Positions 1-6,970 of a stretch of DNA of 40,954 nt are shown in pieces. Both the position numbers and the translations under genes were made by a program. The number at the start of each line of letters is the position of its first letter. Positions within the stretch are counted from its first letter, which is position 1. The notes beneath the pieces were generated by a model that made no database searches, was not told the origin of the DNA, and saw nothing but the letters and a program-made list of their open reading frames with translations. Source of the DNA: Bacillus sp. MM2020_1 (GTDB taxonomy: Bacteria; Bacillota; Bacilli; Bacillales; Cytobacillaceae); contig JAANMP010000042.1 in the NCBI GenBank assembly GCA_011250595.1, positions 1 to 40,954 on the forward strand. Direction: 5' to 3'.

Positions 1-13
1 AGCTATGAGTTTG

Positions 14-19
14 TATAAT
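14..19 (+). promoter_or_regulatory. possible -10 element upstream of the sensor kinase
   Basis: TATAAT lies about 80 bases before the kinase start and has a TG directly in front. Its -35 would fall outside the window, so this is only a candidate for the promoter of the kinase/regulator pair. Confidence 0.3.
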
Positions 20-96
20 AAAGTTGGTATATTCATTTTCGATAACAAAGATATAAATCTTCGCATTCATTGCATAATGGAAGGTGTACTATTAGG

Positions 97-1296
97 ATGA
101 AGAAAACCGAAAATCCTCTAAATGAATTAATTGCTACCAATTTATACGCCCGCTATAGTGGTATTTTATCCCTTTCAGATATTCCCTTGTTTTTAGTAGA
201 TACCGATGGATATGTCTTGAATGAGTTAATCCCATCGCCTGATTTTTGCACCCTTTTATGCCGAAAAAGGCGAGACCAGGTATGCTGCGACTACAGAGAC
301 CGATTTAACTCGGACGAGGAAGAGGGTACCTTCGTCTGCCATCACGGGCTCCAAAATATCTTCCTTCCCATTAAATTACATGATGAGACATTGGGGTATG
401 TGGCAGGAATGCAGGTCTATTCACAGGATACCGAATATCAAAAATTTATGATTGATGTCCAGTCGCTCAAAGAAGAAACAAACACGGAATTGGAGTATAT
501 CGCCAAATCGATTGCCGCGCTAAAAACCGTTGATGAAAATAAAATGAAAACGCATGAACAATTATGCAGCCACATTGCTAAGAATATTTCAATTGACCTA
601 TCGGAAAGTATCAAGGGACATGCCGATTCTGACGTAGCAAGACTGTCTATTGAGAAGGAAATGCTTGAGAAAAAGATTATCGACTTAGAGGCAAAAAACG
701 CATCCCTTGTCGTCAACCCGCATTTTTTGTTTAATACGTTGAACTGTATTGCCCGCATCGCCTATTTTGAGCATTCCCAGAAGACAGAAGAACTGATTTA
801 CTGTCTTTCCGATTTGCTGAGATACAACTTAAAGCAGGATGATCAGCTACATACCATCGCTTCTGAAATAGACAACATTGAGAAATATCTGTACATCCAG
901 AAGGCCCGCTTTACCAACCGTTTGGAATATACCATTGATGTCCCTGAGAGAATTAGGGCCTACAGAATTCCGAATATGGTGATTCAGCCCATCGTTGAGA
1001 ATGCTCTCATTCATGGGATCACGCCCAAGCGTGACGGCGGAAAAATTAGTATTATCGCAGAAGAATTCCAAGATTTAGTCATTATTTCTGTTGAGGATAA
1101 TGGAAGCGGTTTCCCAAAAGATGTCCTGGAAAAAATAAACCAGTTAGAAAACAACTCTGGGCTTGGGGTAAGGAGTACCGCCAAACGGTTAAAACAATAT
1201 TATGGGGATTGCTTCGGCTTGGAGATTGTAAAGTCTGATTTTAGCGGAAGTACAGTTGCCATAAAGATTCCCACGCAGCCGATAGGGAGGTGCTGA
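97..1296 (+). CDS. PocR-domain sensor histidine kinase (LytS/YesM-type)
   Basis: Sensor kinase of 399 aa, probably controlling the choline locus. An N-terminal PocR-type sensory domain (about residues 10-150) contains Cys-rich segments (CTLLCRKRRDQVCC, FVCHHGLQNI). A short coiled coil near 190-205 follows. The His_kinase motif NPHFLFNTLN carries the likely phosphoacceptor His209, and the HATPase domain shows VENALIHG, DNGSGF and GLGVRS. No transmembrane segment is evident, so it is likely cytosolic and senses an intracellular small molecule; PocR domains are known to bind hydrocarbon derivatives. An upstream in-frame TTG at 70 exists, but GGAAGGTG at 79-86 is well placed for ATG97, so I chose that start. 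It is followed closely by a response regulator, its presumed partner. The ligand (choline, acetaldehyde or other) is not shown by the sequence. Confidence 0.85.
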   Translation: MKKTENPLNELIATNLYARYSGILSLSDIPLFLVDTDGYVLNELIPSPDFCTLLCRKRRDQVCCDYRDRFNSDEEEGTFVCHHGLQNIFLPIKLHDETLGYVAGMQVYSQDTEYQKFMIDVQSLKEETNTELEYIAKSIAALKTVDENKMKTHEQLCSHIAKNISIDLSESIKGHADSDVARLSIEKEMLEKKIIDLEAKNASLVVNPHFLFNTLNCIARIAYFEHSQKTEELIYCLSDLLRYNLKQDDQLHTIASEIDNIEKYLYIQKARFTNRLEYTIDVPERIRAYRIPNMVIQPIVENALIHGITPKRDGGKISIIAEEFQDLVIISVEDNGSGFPKDVLEKINQLENNSGLGVRSTAKRLKQYYGDCFGLEIVKSDFSGSTVAIKIPTQPIGRC

Positions 1297-1299
1297 CGA

Positions 1300-2094
1300 G
1301 TGAATGTTGTCCTAATAGTCGAAGATGAAATCCTTGAACGTGAGTTCCTTACCATGGTGATTCGTGATGAGCTTCATCCGGAAGATATGCTGCTGACTTG
1401 CGATAGTGGAACAGAAGCAGTCAAACTGGCGAAGCAGTATCGGCCCAATATTATTTTTATGGATTTGATGATTCCTGAAATGGATGGTCTGAGCACGATT
1501 GAGGAGATTAGAACATTCCTGCCTCATTCAAATATCACCATTTTGTCCGCGTATTCAGACTTTTCCTATGCTCAAAAGGCGATTAGTTTAAAAGTTTTTG
1601 AGTATCTTTTAAAGCCGATCAAACCATCTGCCCTTAAAGAGGTACTCGGCAAAATGTTGAAAGCAGGAATCAGTCCTCCTGCTCCTGCTTCTGCAGACAA
1701 AAGGCCTGTAGTAGAAAGCGTGGAAATAAGAGACGAACGCTCTACCTTTATCGAAGAATCGATTAAATATATCGAAGAGCATTATAAGGAAAAATTAACA
1801 CTCGAAATAGTGGCAACGAAGGTATTTGTCAATGCAAAATACTTCAGCCATGTGTTTAAAAAGGAGATGGGTGTCGCATTTACGGATTATATTATTCAAA
1901 TGAGAATTCAATATGCCTGCAGATTGCTAGAAACTACCAACTATCAGGCATACCGGATTTCATCTGAATGTGGCTTTTCGGATCCGTCTTATTTTAACAG
2001 GGTATTCTGTGCCAAAATGAACATGACACCGCAAAACTATCGGAAATATTCACATGTAGTAAACCACAATGATTCAGCTAGTAAGATTATCTGA
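1300..2094 (+). CDS. AraC-family response regulator (REC + HTH)
   Basis: YesN-type response regulator of 264 aa. The REC domain (1-120) has the acidic pocket VEDE, phosphoacceptor Asp55 in MDLMIPEMDG and the conserved Lys105 in LLKPI. A linker follows, then a C-terminal AraC double helix-turn-helix (about 155-255, ending near FNRVFCAKMNMTPQNYRKY). The GTG start lies 3 bases after the kinase stop and is preceded by GGGAGGTG, so the two are co-transcribed and translationally coupled. The family activates transcription by binding direct or inverted repeats; the 4508-4708 leader before the transporter and shell genes is the obvious candidate target, by inference. Confidence 0.88.
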   Translation: MNVVLIVEDEILEREFLTMVIRDELHPEDMLLTCDSGTEAVKLAKQYRPNIIFMDLMIPEMDGLSTIEEIRTFLPHSNITILSAYSDFSYAQKAISLKVFEYLLKPIKPSALKEVLGKMLKAGISPPAPASADKRPVVESVEIRDERSTFIEESIKYIEEHYKEKLTLEIVATKVFVNAKYFSHVFKKEMGVAFTDYIIQMRIQYACRLLETTNYQAYRISSECGFSDPSYFNRVFCAKMNMTPQNYRKYSHVVNHNDSASKII

Positions 2095-2135
2095 AAATTC
2101 CCCACCTGGAGTTTCCTGTCGGTGGGGAATTTTTT
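2095..2135. terminator. bidirectional hairpin terminator
   Basis: A 12-bp perfect stem (arm 2095-2106, arm 2121-2132) with a 14-nt loop is followed by a T run. It sits between the convergent response regulator and alcohol dehydrogenase genes. The 5' arm begins with A residues, so it can serve both strands. Confidence 0.85.
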
Positions 2136-3274
2136 CAAAAACATTTTTTAAAAATTTGCACCAAATCATCCTTTGAAGGCTGTCTTGGATTCGAAGGGGT
2201 GCAGCGGTCAAGCATGGCTGTTTCAGCCATATGCTCCAATACATTATCAAACTCAGCCTGATCAATGCCAAGGGCCCGAATATGGTTCTCGATTCCGAGC
2301 GCTTTTTTCAGCTGCTTAACTGCTAGCATGAAATGAACAGCTCCTTCACGTTTTGTTCTTGCCGGCTTCTGAAGAATCCCTGCTAGTTTGGAATAGCGAT
2401 CGGCAGCAGAATTGGCCGCGCTTCCGCTTAAGTCAGCATTGTATTCCATTACAGCATTTAGTAGAAGGGCATTGGAGCGGCCATGGGAAATGTGAAATGT
2501 GGCCCCAAAGGCATGGGCAAGGCTGTGATTGATGCCAAGACCTGTATTGGTAAAGGCCATTCCTGCTAAACAGGAAGCATTCAGCACACGATCCCGTGCC
2601 TCGTCATTCTTTGGATCCTTGTAAAGGTTTTCAAGATTTTCGAAAATCAGTTTAATCGCTTTTTCGGCAAGTGCATCGCTGAAGTCAGTTGCGCTTGTAG
2701 AAACATAGGCCTCGATGGCATGAACCAAAACATCAATTCCCGTATCTGCGATGACACGCTGCGGAACATGTTGAATGCAGGTGGAGTCTAGTATCGCAAT
2801 ATCAGGTGCGATAAACTCATCGATAACGACTACCTTTTCTCCCTCGGAGGTAATAACGGAAAAGTCCGTTACCTCAGAGCCTGTACCGCTCGTTGAAGGG
2901 ATTGCAATAAAGAGCGGTTTTCGAATTTCTTCACCTGGGGCACTGCCGAGCTTCCAGGCAAAATAAAGGATTCCTTTCGCTGAATCGATGGCTGACCCGC
3001 CACCAATGGCAATCAGGACGTCAGCGCCGCTTTCTCTGTAAAGCTTCAGTCCTTCGGTGATTAACGCAACATCCGGGTCAGGGCGGACTCCTGTGAAAAT
3101 GGTGGAGCTGATTCCAGCCTCGTTCAAGTAATCTACGACTTGCTGCAGATATCCGAGAGATTCCATTATCGAATCAGAGACAATAAATGCCCGGGAGCCT
3201 TTAATCTGTTTTAAATATTGTAATGATTGCCTATTAAGATAAACCTTGGTTTTGAGTATAAACTGGTCTTCGAT
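2135..3274 (-). CDS. iron-containing alcohol dehydrogenase, non-canonical start
   Basis: Group III (Fe-dependent) alcohol dehydrogenase, probably reducing acetaldehyde to ethanol with NADH to recycle cofactor in choline fermentation. It has the GGGSAIDSAKG nucleotide-binding motif, the TSGTGSEVT motif, and metal-ligand His residues in NHSLAHAFGATFHISHG. The first ATG in frame is at 3166 and would give 343 aa, missing part of the Rossmann fold. Reading upstream in the same frame gives conserved family sequence (DQFILKTKVYLNRQSLQYL, KQIKGSRAFIVSDSI). A strong GGGAGGT at 3288-3282 sits 7 nt before an ATC at 3274. No ATG, GTG or TTG occurs in frame between the upstream stop and 3166. The full 379 aa matches the usual family length, so I place the start at ATC3274, either a real rare start or a mutated ATG. 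Confidence 0.75.
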   Translation of the reverse strand: MEDQFILKTKVYLNRQSLQYLKQIKGSRAFIVSDSIMESLGYLQQVVDYLNEAGISSTIFTGVRPDPDVALITEGLKLYRESGADVLIAIGGGSAIDSAKGILYFAWKLGSAPGEEIRKPLFIAIPSTSGTGSEVTDFSVITSEGEKVVVIDEFIAPDIAILDSTCIQHVPQRVIADTGIDVLVHAIEAYVSTSATDFSDALAEKAIKLIFENLENLYKDPKNDEARDRVLNASCLAGMAFTNTGLGINHSLAHAFGATFHISHGRSNALLLNAVMEYNADLSGSAANSAADRYSKLAGILQKPARTKREGAVHFMLAVKQLKKALGIENHIRALGIDQAEFDNVLEHMAETAMLDRCTPSNPRQPSKDDLVQIFKKCF

Positions 3275-3475
3275 GATCGTTACCTCCCAACTTAAACACC
3301 TTTTTATTAACTATTGCCACTTAACCTTATCATAGAAAATAATCCGGAGATGGAAGATTTGCTAGAAAATGTAGCATTATCGTAGCCTAATAAACTCCAA
3401 TATTGTATTTATTCATTTTTCTTGGACAATGGTTATTTTTAAAGGTAAAATTCCTATTTTATTCACATAGGTTTA

Positions 3476-3504
3476 TTGACCTACCAATTTATTGGAAGTA
3501 TACT
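3476..3504 (+). promoter_or_regulatory. sigma-A promoter of the choline-kinase-like gene
   Basis: TTGACC (3476-3481), a 17-nt spacer and TATACT (3499-3504) lie about 40 bases before the start codon at 3544. Spacing is ideal. This is the only strong promoter I see in the divergent gap 3275-3543; the rest of that gap is AT-rich with no further recognisable element. Confidence 0.7.
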
Positions 3505-3543
3505 ATTTTATAATAATTTTAATGTGCACTGGTGGAATATTGA

Positions 3544-4458
3544 ATGAAAATAGAAGATTTGATACAGAACATATTACGGAGCATTTTCAACGATGACCGA
3601 ATTATCTATGATAAATCCCGTTTTGCTGGTGGACTCACCAATTACAACTACATAATGAACATCAAAGGTACAGAGTATATTATTAGACAGCCAGGCGGCA
3701 TGACGAATCAAATGATCGATCGCATGAATGAAAAAGTCAACAATCAAATCGCCTCAGAACTTGGTTTGAATTCAGAATGTGTTTATTTTGATGAAATCAG
3801 CGGGATTAAAATCAGTGCATTTATTAAAAATAGCAAGAACATAGCCTTTGCCGATCCATGCAGTCCTGATAGCTTGAGGGCTGTCTCATCTCTACTGAAA
3901 AAAACTCATTCTAGCACCAAGTGTTTTCCTAATTCCTTTGATTGGGAGCATGAATTAGCCAAGTATGAGGAAATTGTGAAAGAGCTTAACGGCGATTTTT
4001 TCTATGACTACGAAGATTTGAAGAAAAATCTGCTGGATTTTTTCGATAAAAATATTGAACAAAACTCCACCCATCCCTGTCACAATGACACAGTACCAGA
4101 GAATTTTGTCGTTAATGATAAGGGTGAAGCGTATTTAATCGACTGGGAATATTCTGGTATGAACGACCCTGCCTGGGATATAGCCGCCTATATTCTAGAA
4201 TCCAAATTGACCGAAGAACCGATTTGTGATTTTCTTGTGGACTACTATGGTCAATGGCCGTCAGCCGCTGAGGAATTAAAAATAAAAGCGTTTATGCTGG
4301 CACAGGATTTGCTTTGGACGGTATGGGCATTGGTCCGGCATTACCATGGCGATGATTTTCTCGACTATTGCTATTTTAGGTATGAACGTTTTCGCAAGAA
4401 TATGAAGCGGATGAACCACGTATCAGAATATACCATTTCCGGCATAGTGAAAAATTAA
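3544..4458 (+). CDS. choline/ethanolamine kinase-like phosphotransferase (LicA type)
   Basis: Protein of 304 aa with the aminoglycoside/choline kinase fold. It shows an N-lobe with FAGGLTNYNYIM and YIIRQPGG, the catalytic Brenner motif CHNDTVPENFVV (about residues 178-190) and the metal-binding LIDWEYSGMNDPAWDIAAY. These are the LicA/ChoK signatures, so choline or ethanolamine phosphorylation is likely. It has its own promoter and terminator and is a separate unit just ahead of the microcompartment operon. Choline phosphorylation is not part of the known CutC route; it may trap choline or feed phosphocholine elsewhere. No LicC or LicD partner is visible. Thiamine kinase or another small-molecule kinase remains possible. 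Confidence 0.8.
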   Translation: MKIEDLIQNILRSIFNDDRIIYDKSRFAGGLTNYNYIMNIKGTEYIIRQPGGMTNQMIDRMNEKVNNQIASELGLNSECVYFDEISGIKISAFIKNSKNIAFADPCSPDSLRAVSSLLKKTHSSTKCFPNSFDWEHELAKYEEIVKELNGDFFYDYEDLKKNLLDFFDKNIEQNSTHPCHNDTVPENFVVNDKGEAYLIDWEYSGMNDPAWDIAAYILESKLTEEPICDFLVDYYGQWPSAAEELKIKAFMLAQDLLWTVWALVRHYHGDDFLDYCYFRYERFRKNMKRMNHVSEYTISGIVKN

Positions 4459-4472
4459 ATAATCAAGCAATA

Positions 4473-4506
4473 AAGACGCTTTCGAGAAATCAAGGCGTCT
4501 TTTTTA
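4473..4506 (+). terminator. terminator of the choline-kinase-like gene
   Basis: AAGACGC (4473-4479) pairs with GCGTCTT (4495-4501), followed by a T run. It separates the kinase transcript from the transporter and shell operon. Confidence 0.75.
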
Positions 4507-4552
4507 TAGGATTTTTACAATATTTATGTCAAATTTACGAACGGGAATTTAT

Positions 4553-4643
4553 TGGATAAGGTAACGATTGTCCAAATCGGCAAAAAACTAAAGGATATTA
4601 TCCAGTAAAAACCTTCCCAAGATGCCATAATAAAACGCTTTCT
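4553..4643 (+). promoter_or_regulatory. candidate operator and cre region before the microcompartment operon
   Basis: The leader 4508-4708 holds three motifs: an inverted repeat TGGATAA (4553-4559)/TTATCCA (4598-4604), a small CGATT/AATCG palindrome (4565-4579) between them, and ATAAAACGCTTTCT (4630-4643), which matches the core of a CcpA cre box. I see no convincing sigma-A -35/-10 pair, consistent with an activator-dependent promoter. Factor assignment is inference. Confidence 0.4.
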
Positions 4644-4708
4644 TCAAGTTATGATAAATATGCAATTAAACTATTTAAAAATTCTTTAAGGAAAAAGGAG
4701 TTTTGCGT

Positions 4709-5818
4709 ATGAACGATATAACGGGGGCACCTAATTCGTTAGCCATTGCCGCAAAAAAGAAGCTATCATCGCAATTTTTCAAAAAGGGAATTGTAATCGC
4801 TTTATTCTCTGGTCTTATGTATGGTTTCTATTCCGCATTCTTGACCTTGGGGATGTCAAAGGGCGTTTGGGCCGAATGGTATGGCGCTAAAACAGTTTTA
4901 TCCGCCTTTGCGATCACCTATTTGCTTGGCGCACTGGGCAGTGCGGTTAATGATACTGCTAGCGCTGGCTGGGCATTATTGAATGTCGGTGTAAAAGGAA
5001 AAATGGGAGATTTTTTCCGAACACTTAAAACGAAGCCTGGTCGGATCATGATTTTGGCGGCTCTTGTCGGAGGTCCTATCTCAAGTACCGCCTATGTTGT
5101 GGGACTTCAAATGGCTGGCTCCATCGTTATCCCGATTACGGCACTTTGTCCGGCAATTGGTGCCATCCTGGGCAGAATTCTTTTTAAACAGCAATTAAAT
5201 AAACGGATGATGCTGGGGATTGCCATCTGTGTGGCTGCAAGCTTCATGATTGGGAGCACGAGCATTGGCGGAGACGCACCAAAAGGAATGTTCCTAGGCA
5301 TTTGTATAGCATTCATCGCGGCACTAGGGTGGGGCTTTGAAGGCTGTGTGGCTGGATATGGCACCTCAATGATTGATTATGAGATTAGTATCACCATCCG
5401 CCAAGTTATTTCAGGTCTTTCTAACTTAATCATTTTACTCCCTATATTTGCATTAATAGCTGGTGATATTGGCCTTTCAACTGATCTCGCTATACAGGCA
5501 TTTTCAAGTGGTTCGGCCATGATTTGGATTGCAATCGCCGGTTTCTGTGCTTGGATTTCCTACATGAGCTGGTATCGTGGAAACAGTATGTGCGGTGCCG
5601 CACTTGGAATGGCGTGTAATGGGACTTACTCCTTCTGGGGACCATTCTGCTGCTGGATTGTACTCGGTGTCATCTTCGGTATGGATGGTTGGTCAATACC
5701 AACAATCGCTTGGATTGCTGCTGTCGTCATGATATTTGGGATTTTACTTATCGCAATGAACCCGCTTGATCTATTCAGAAAAGGCAAGGGTCAGGGCGAA
5801 CACAAAATAGCCAGCTGA
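4709..5818 (+). CDS. DMT/EamA-type transporter, probable choline importer
   Basis: Very hydrophobic 369-aa protein with about 10 transmembrane segments in the two-half arrangement of the drug/metabolite transporter superfamily, to which LicB choline permeases belong. Glycine-rich helices such as GLMYGFYSAFLTLGMSKGV and polar positions in GWGFEGCVAGYG are visible. A TTG at 4703 is in frame, but AAAGGAG (4694-4700) is correctly spaced for ATG4709. It is the first gene of the long operon and is followed by a small unknown gene and shell genes, so it most likely imports the substrate, choline. It is longer than typical LicB proteins (about 290 aa), and efflux of trimethylamine cannot be excluded. 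Confidence 0.7.
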   Translation: MNDITGAPNSLAIAAKKKLSSQFFKKGIVIALFSGLMYGFYSAFLTLGMSKGVWAEWYGAKTVLSAFAITYLLGALGSAVNDTASAGWALLNVGVKGKMGDFFRTLKTKPGRIMILAALVGGPISSTAYVVGLQMAGSIVIPITALCPAIGAILGRILFKQQLNKRMMLGIAICVAASFMIGSTSIGGDAPKGMFLGICIAFIAALGWGFEGCVAGYGTSMIDYEISITIRQVISGLSNLIILLPIFALIAGDIGLSTDLAIQAFSSGSAMIWIAIAGFCAWISYMSWYRGNSMCGAALGMACNGTYSFWGPFCCWIVLGVIFGMDGWSIPTIAWIAAVVMIFGILLIAMNPLDLFRKGKGQGEHKIAS

Positions 5819-5849
5819 CAAAAGACAAAGAAATAGGAGGGAAAAACTT

Positions 5850-6116
5850 TTGAAACCGCTTAACTACGCTATTTTAAAACACTTTACAAAAGTGGATGAA
5901 GCTTGTGCGGAAGACGTTATTGATGCACTAAAAGGCGAATATGGAAAGTTCAGGGCCCTTAATCGAAACGATGTCATTTCGGCTTTAATGACCGCTGAAG
6001 CTAATGGTCTGATTGAAGAAACAAAATTCGAAATGGATCAGTCAGGTACCTTAAGAATTTATTACCACGCCCACGAAGATGGTGCTAGCACCATAAATAA
6101 TTATATTAAGGACTAA
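5850..6116 (+). CDS. small conserved-looking protein of unknown function
   Basis: An 88-aa soluble protein (TTG start, AGGAGGG at 5834-5840) between the transporter and the first shell gene. The sequence has a predicted alpha-rich N-terminus (VDEACAEDVIDALKG), a second helix with RNDVISALMTAEANGLIEE, and a C-terminal beta-like segment GTLRIYYHAHED. This resembles a compact winged-helix layout, but I do not recognise the family. Its place in the operon suggests a role in the choline system, such as a regulator or a small cargo or assembly factor. Confidence 0.65.
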   Translation: MKPLNYAILKHFTKVDEACAEDVIDALKGEYGKFRALNRNDVISALMTAEANGLIEETKFEMDQSGTLRIYYHAHEDGASTINNYIKD

Positions 6117-6129
6117 CGGGGGGAGCAAG

Positions 6130-6426
6130 ATGAGGTATCAAGGAGATGAAGCCTTAGGACTTGTCGAAACAGTAGGTATGGTTCCGGCGATTTCGGCAGC
6201 AGATAAAATGCTGAAGGCAGCAAATGTTGAGCTTGTATCATACGAAAACGTCGGTTCCACGCTTGTTACCATCATGGTAAAGGGTGACGTTGCTGCTGTA
6301 AGAGAATCAGTGGAAGCGGGAGCGGCTGCGGCACGGGCAATCGGTAAATTAACGGCACACAATGTAATGCCGCGGCCGATTAAGTGTGTGGGTGACATCG
6401 TTTCATTATATGACATTGATAAATAA
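6130..6426 (+). CDS. BMC-H shell protein (hexamer)
   Basis: A 98-aa single BMC-domain protein: EALGLVETVGMVPAISAADK opening, GDVAAVRESVEAGAAAA in the middle and a NVMPRPIK end typical of PduA/EutM-like hexamers. It would tile the facets of the microcompartment. The pore loop reads NVGSTLVTIMVKGD, so the usual GGG pore motif is replaced by GST, which would change pore size and polarity. ATG6130 follows a G-rich ribosome site. A dispersed repeat lies directly downstream, before the next shell gene. Confidence 0.92.
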   Translation: MRYQGDEALGLVETVGMVPAISAADKMLKAANVELVSYENVGSTLVTIMVKGDVAAVRESVEAGAAAARAIGKLTAHNVMPRPIKCVGDIVSLYDIDK

Positions 6427-6428
6427 GA

Positions 6429-6571
6429 AAAGCGCAAGCGCCCGTTTAGCGGCGTATGGACTGGAGCGCTTCGACTGAGATAAAGGAAACACGGAGAGCG
6501 AAGTGATCCGATGTTGACTTATCGTAGGGAGAAGAGCGAAGTACACTAGCCGCTGGGCGCTGGAGCTGGAC
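6429..6571 (+). repeat. Bacillus-type dispersed palindromic repeat
   Basis: A GC-rich block unlike its surroundings begins AAAAGCGCAAGCGCC and ends CGCTGGGCGCTGGAGCTGGAC. Its ends pair: AGCGCCC-(4 nt)-AGCGGC at 6437-6453 against GCCGCTGGGCGCT at 6549-6561, which would form a long stem in RNA. Similar elements recur in Bacillus genomes (from memory). It interrupts the shell operon and contains no gene. Confidence 0.65.
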
Positions 6572-6634
6572 AATTATCGAAGTCGATTTTTATAATCCTT
6601 ATAAATTTAAATAGAGGTTAGGGGACTAACTAAA

Positions 6635-6937
6635 ATGGATCGATACGAAGCTTTAGGATTAATTGAAACTTTTGGGATTGTTTATGTGCTGGAGGCTGCT
6701 GATGCGATGTGCAAAGCAGCAGATGTAGAATTGATCGGCTTTGAAAACGTTGCTTCAGGGTACATTTCCGTACTTGTCCACGGAGATGTCGGAGCATGCA
6801 ATACTGCTGTAGAAACCGGCGTAAAAGCGGTAGAAAATATGGGTGCCGAAGTCTATAGTTCCGTTGTGATTCCAAGACCGCATCAAGATATTGAAAAAAT
6901 CATTGAACGGTATTCCATTGAGAACCTGCGTGGATAA
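6635..6937 (+). CDS. BMC-H shell protein (hexamer), divergent pore
   Basis: A 100-aa BMC-domain protein (YEALGLIETFGIVYVLEAAD, GDVGACNTAVETGVKAV, SSVVIPRPHQDIEKI). It would be a facet hexamer of the same shell. The pore loop NVASGYISVLVHGD has ASG where GGG is usual and a nearby Tyr, so the pore probably differs from its paralogs. It starts the second block of the operon, after the palindromic repeat, and is 33 bases before the aldehyde dehydrogenase gene. Confidence 0.9.
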   Translation: MDRYEALGLIETFGIVYVLEAADAMCKAADVELIGFENVASGYISVLVHGDVGACNTAVETGVKAVENMGAEVYSSVVIPRPHQDIEKIIERYSIENLRG

Positions 6938-6970
6938 TTTATAGATGGAAGGAAAGGAGGAGAGACAGAA

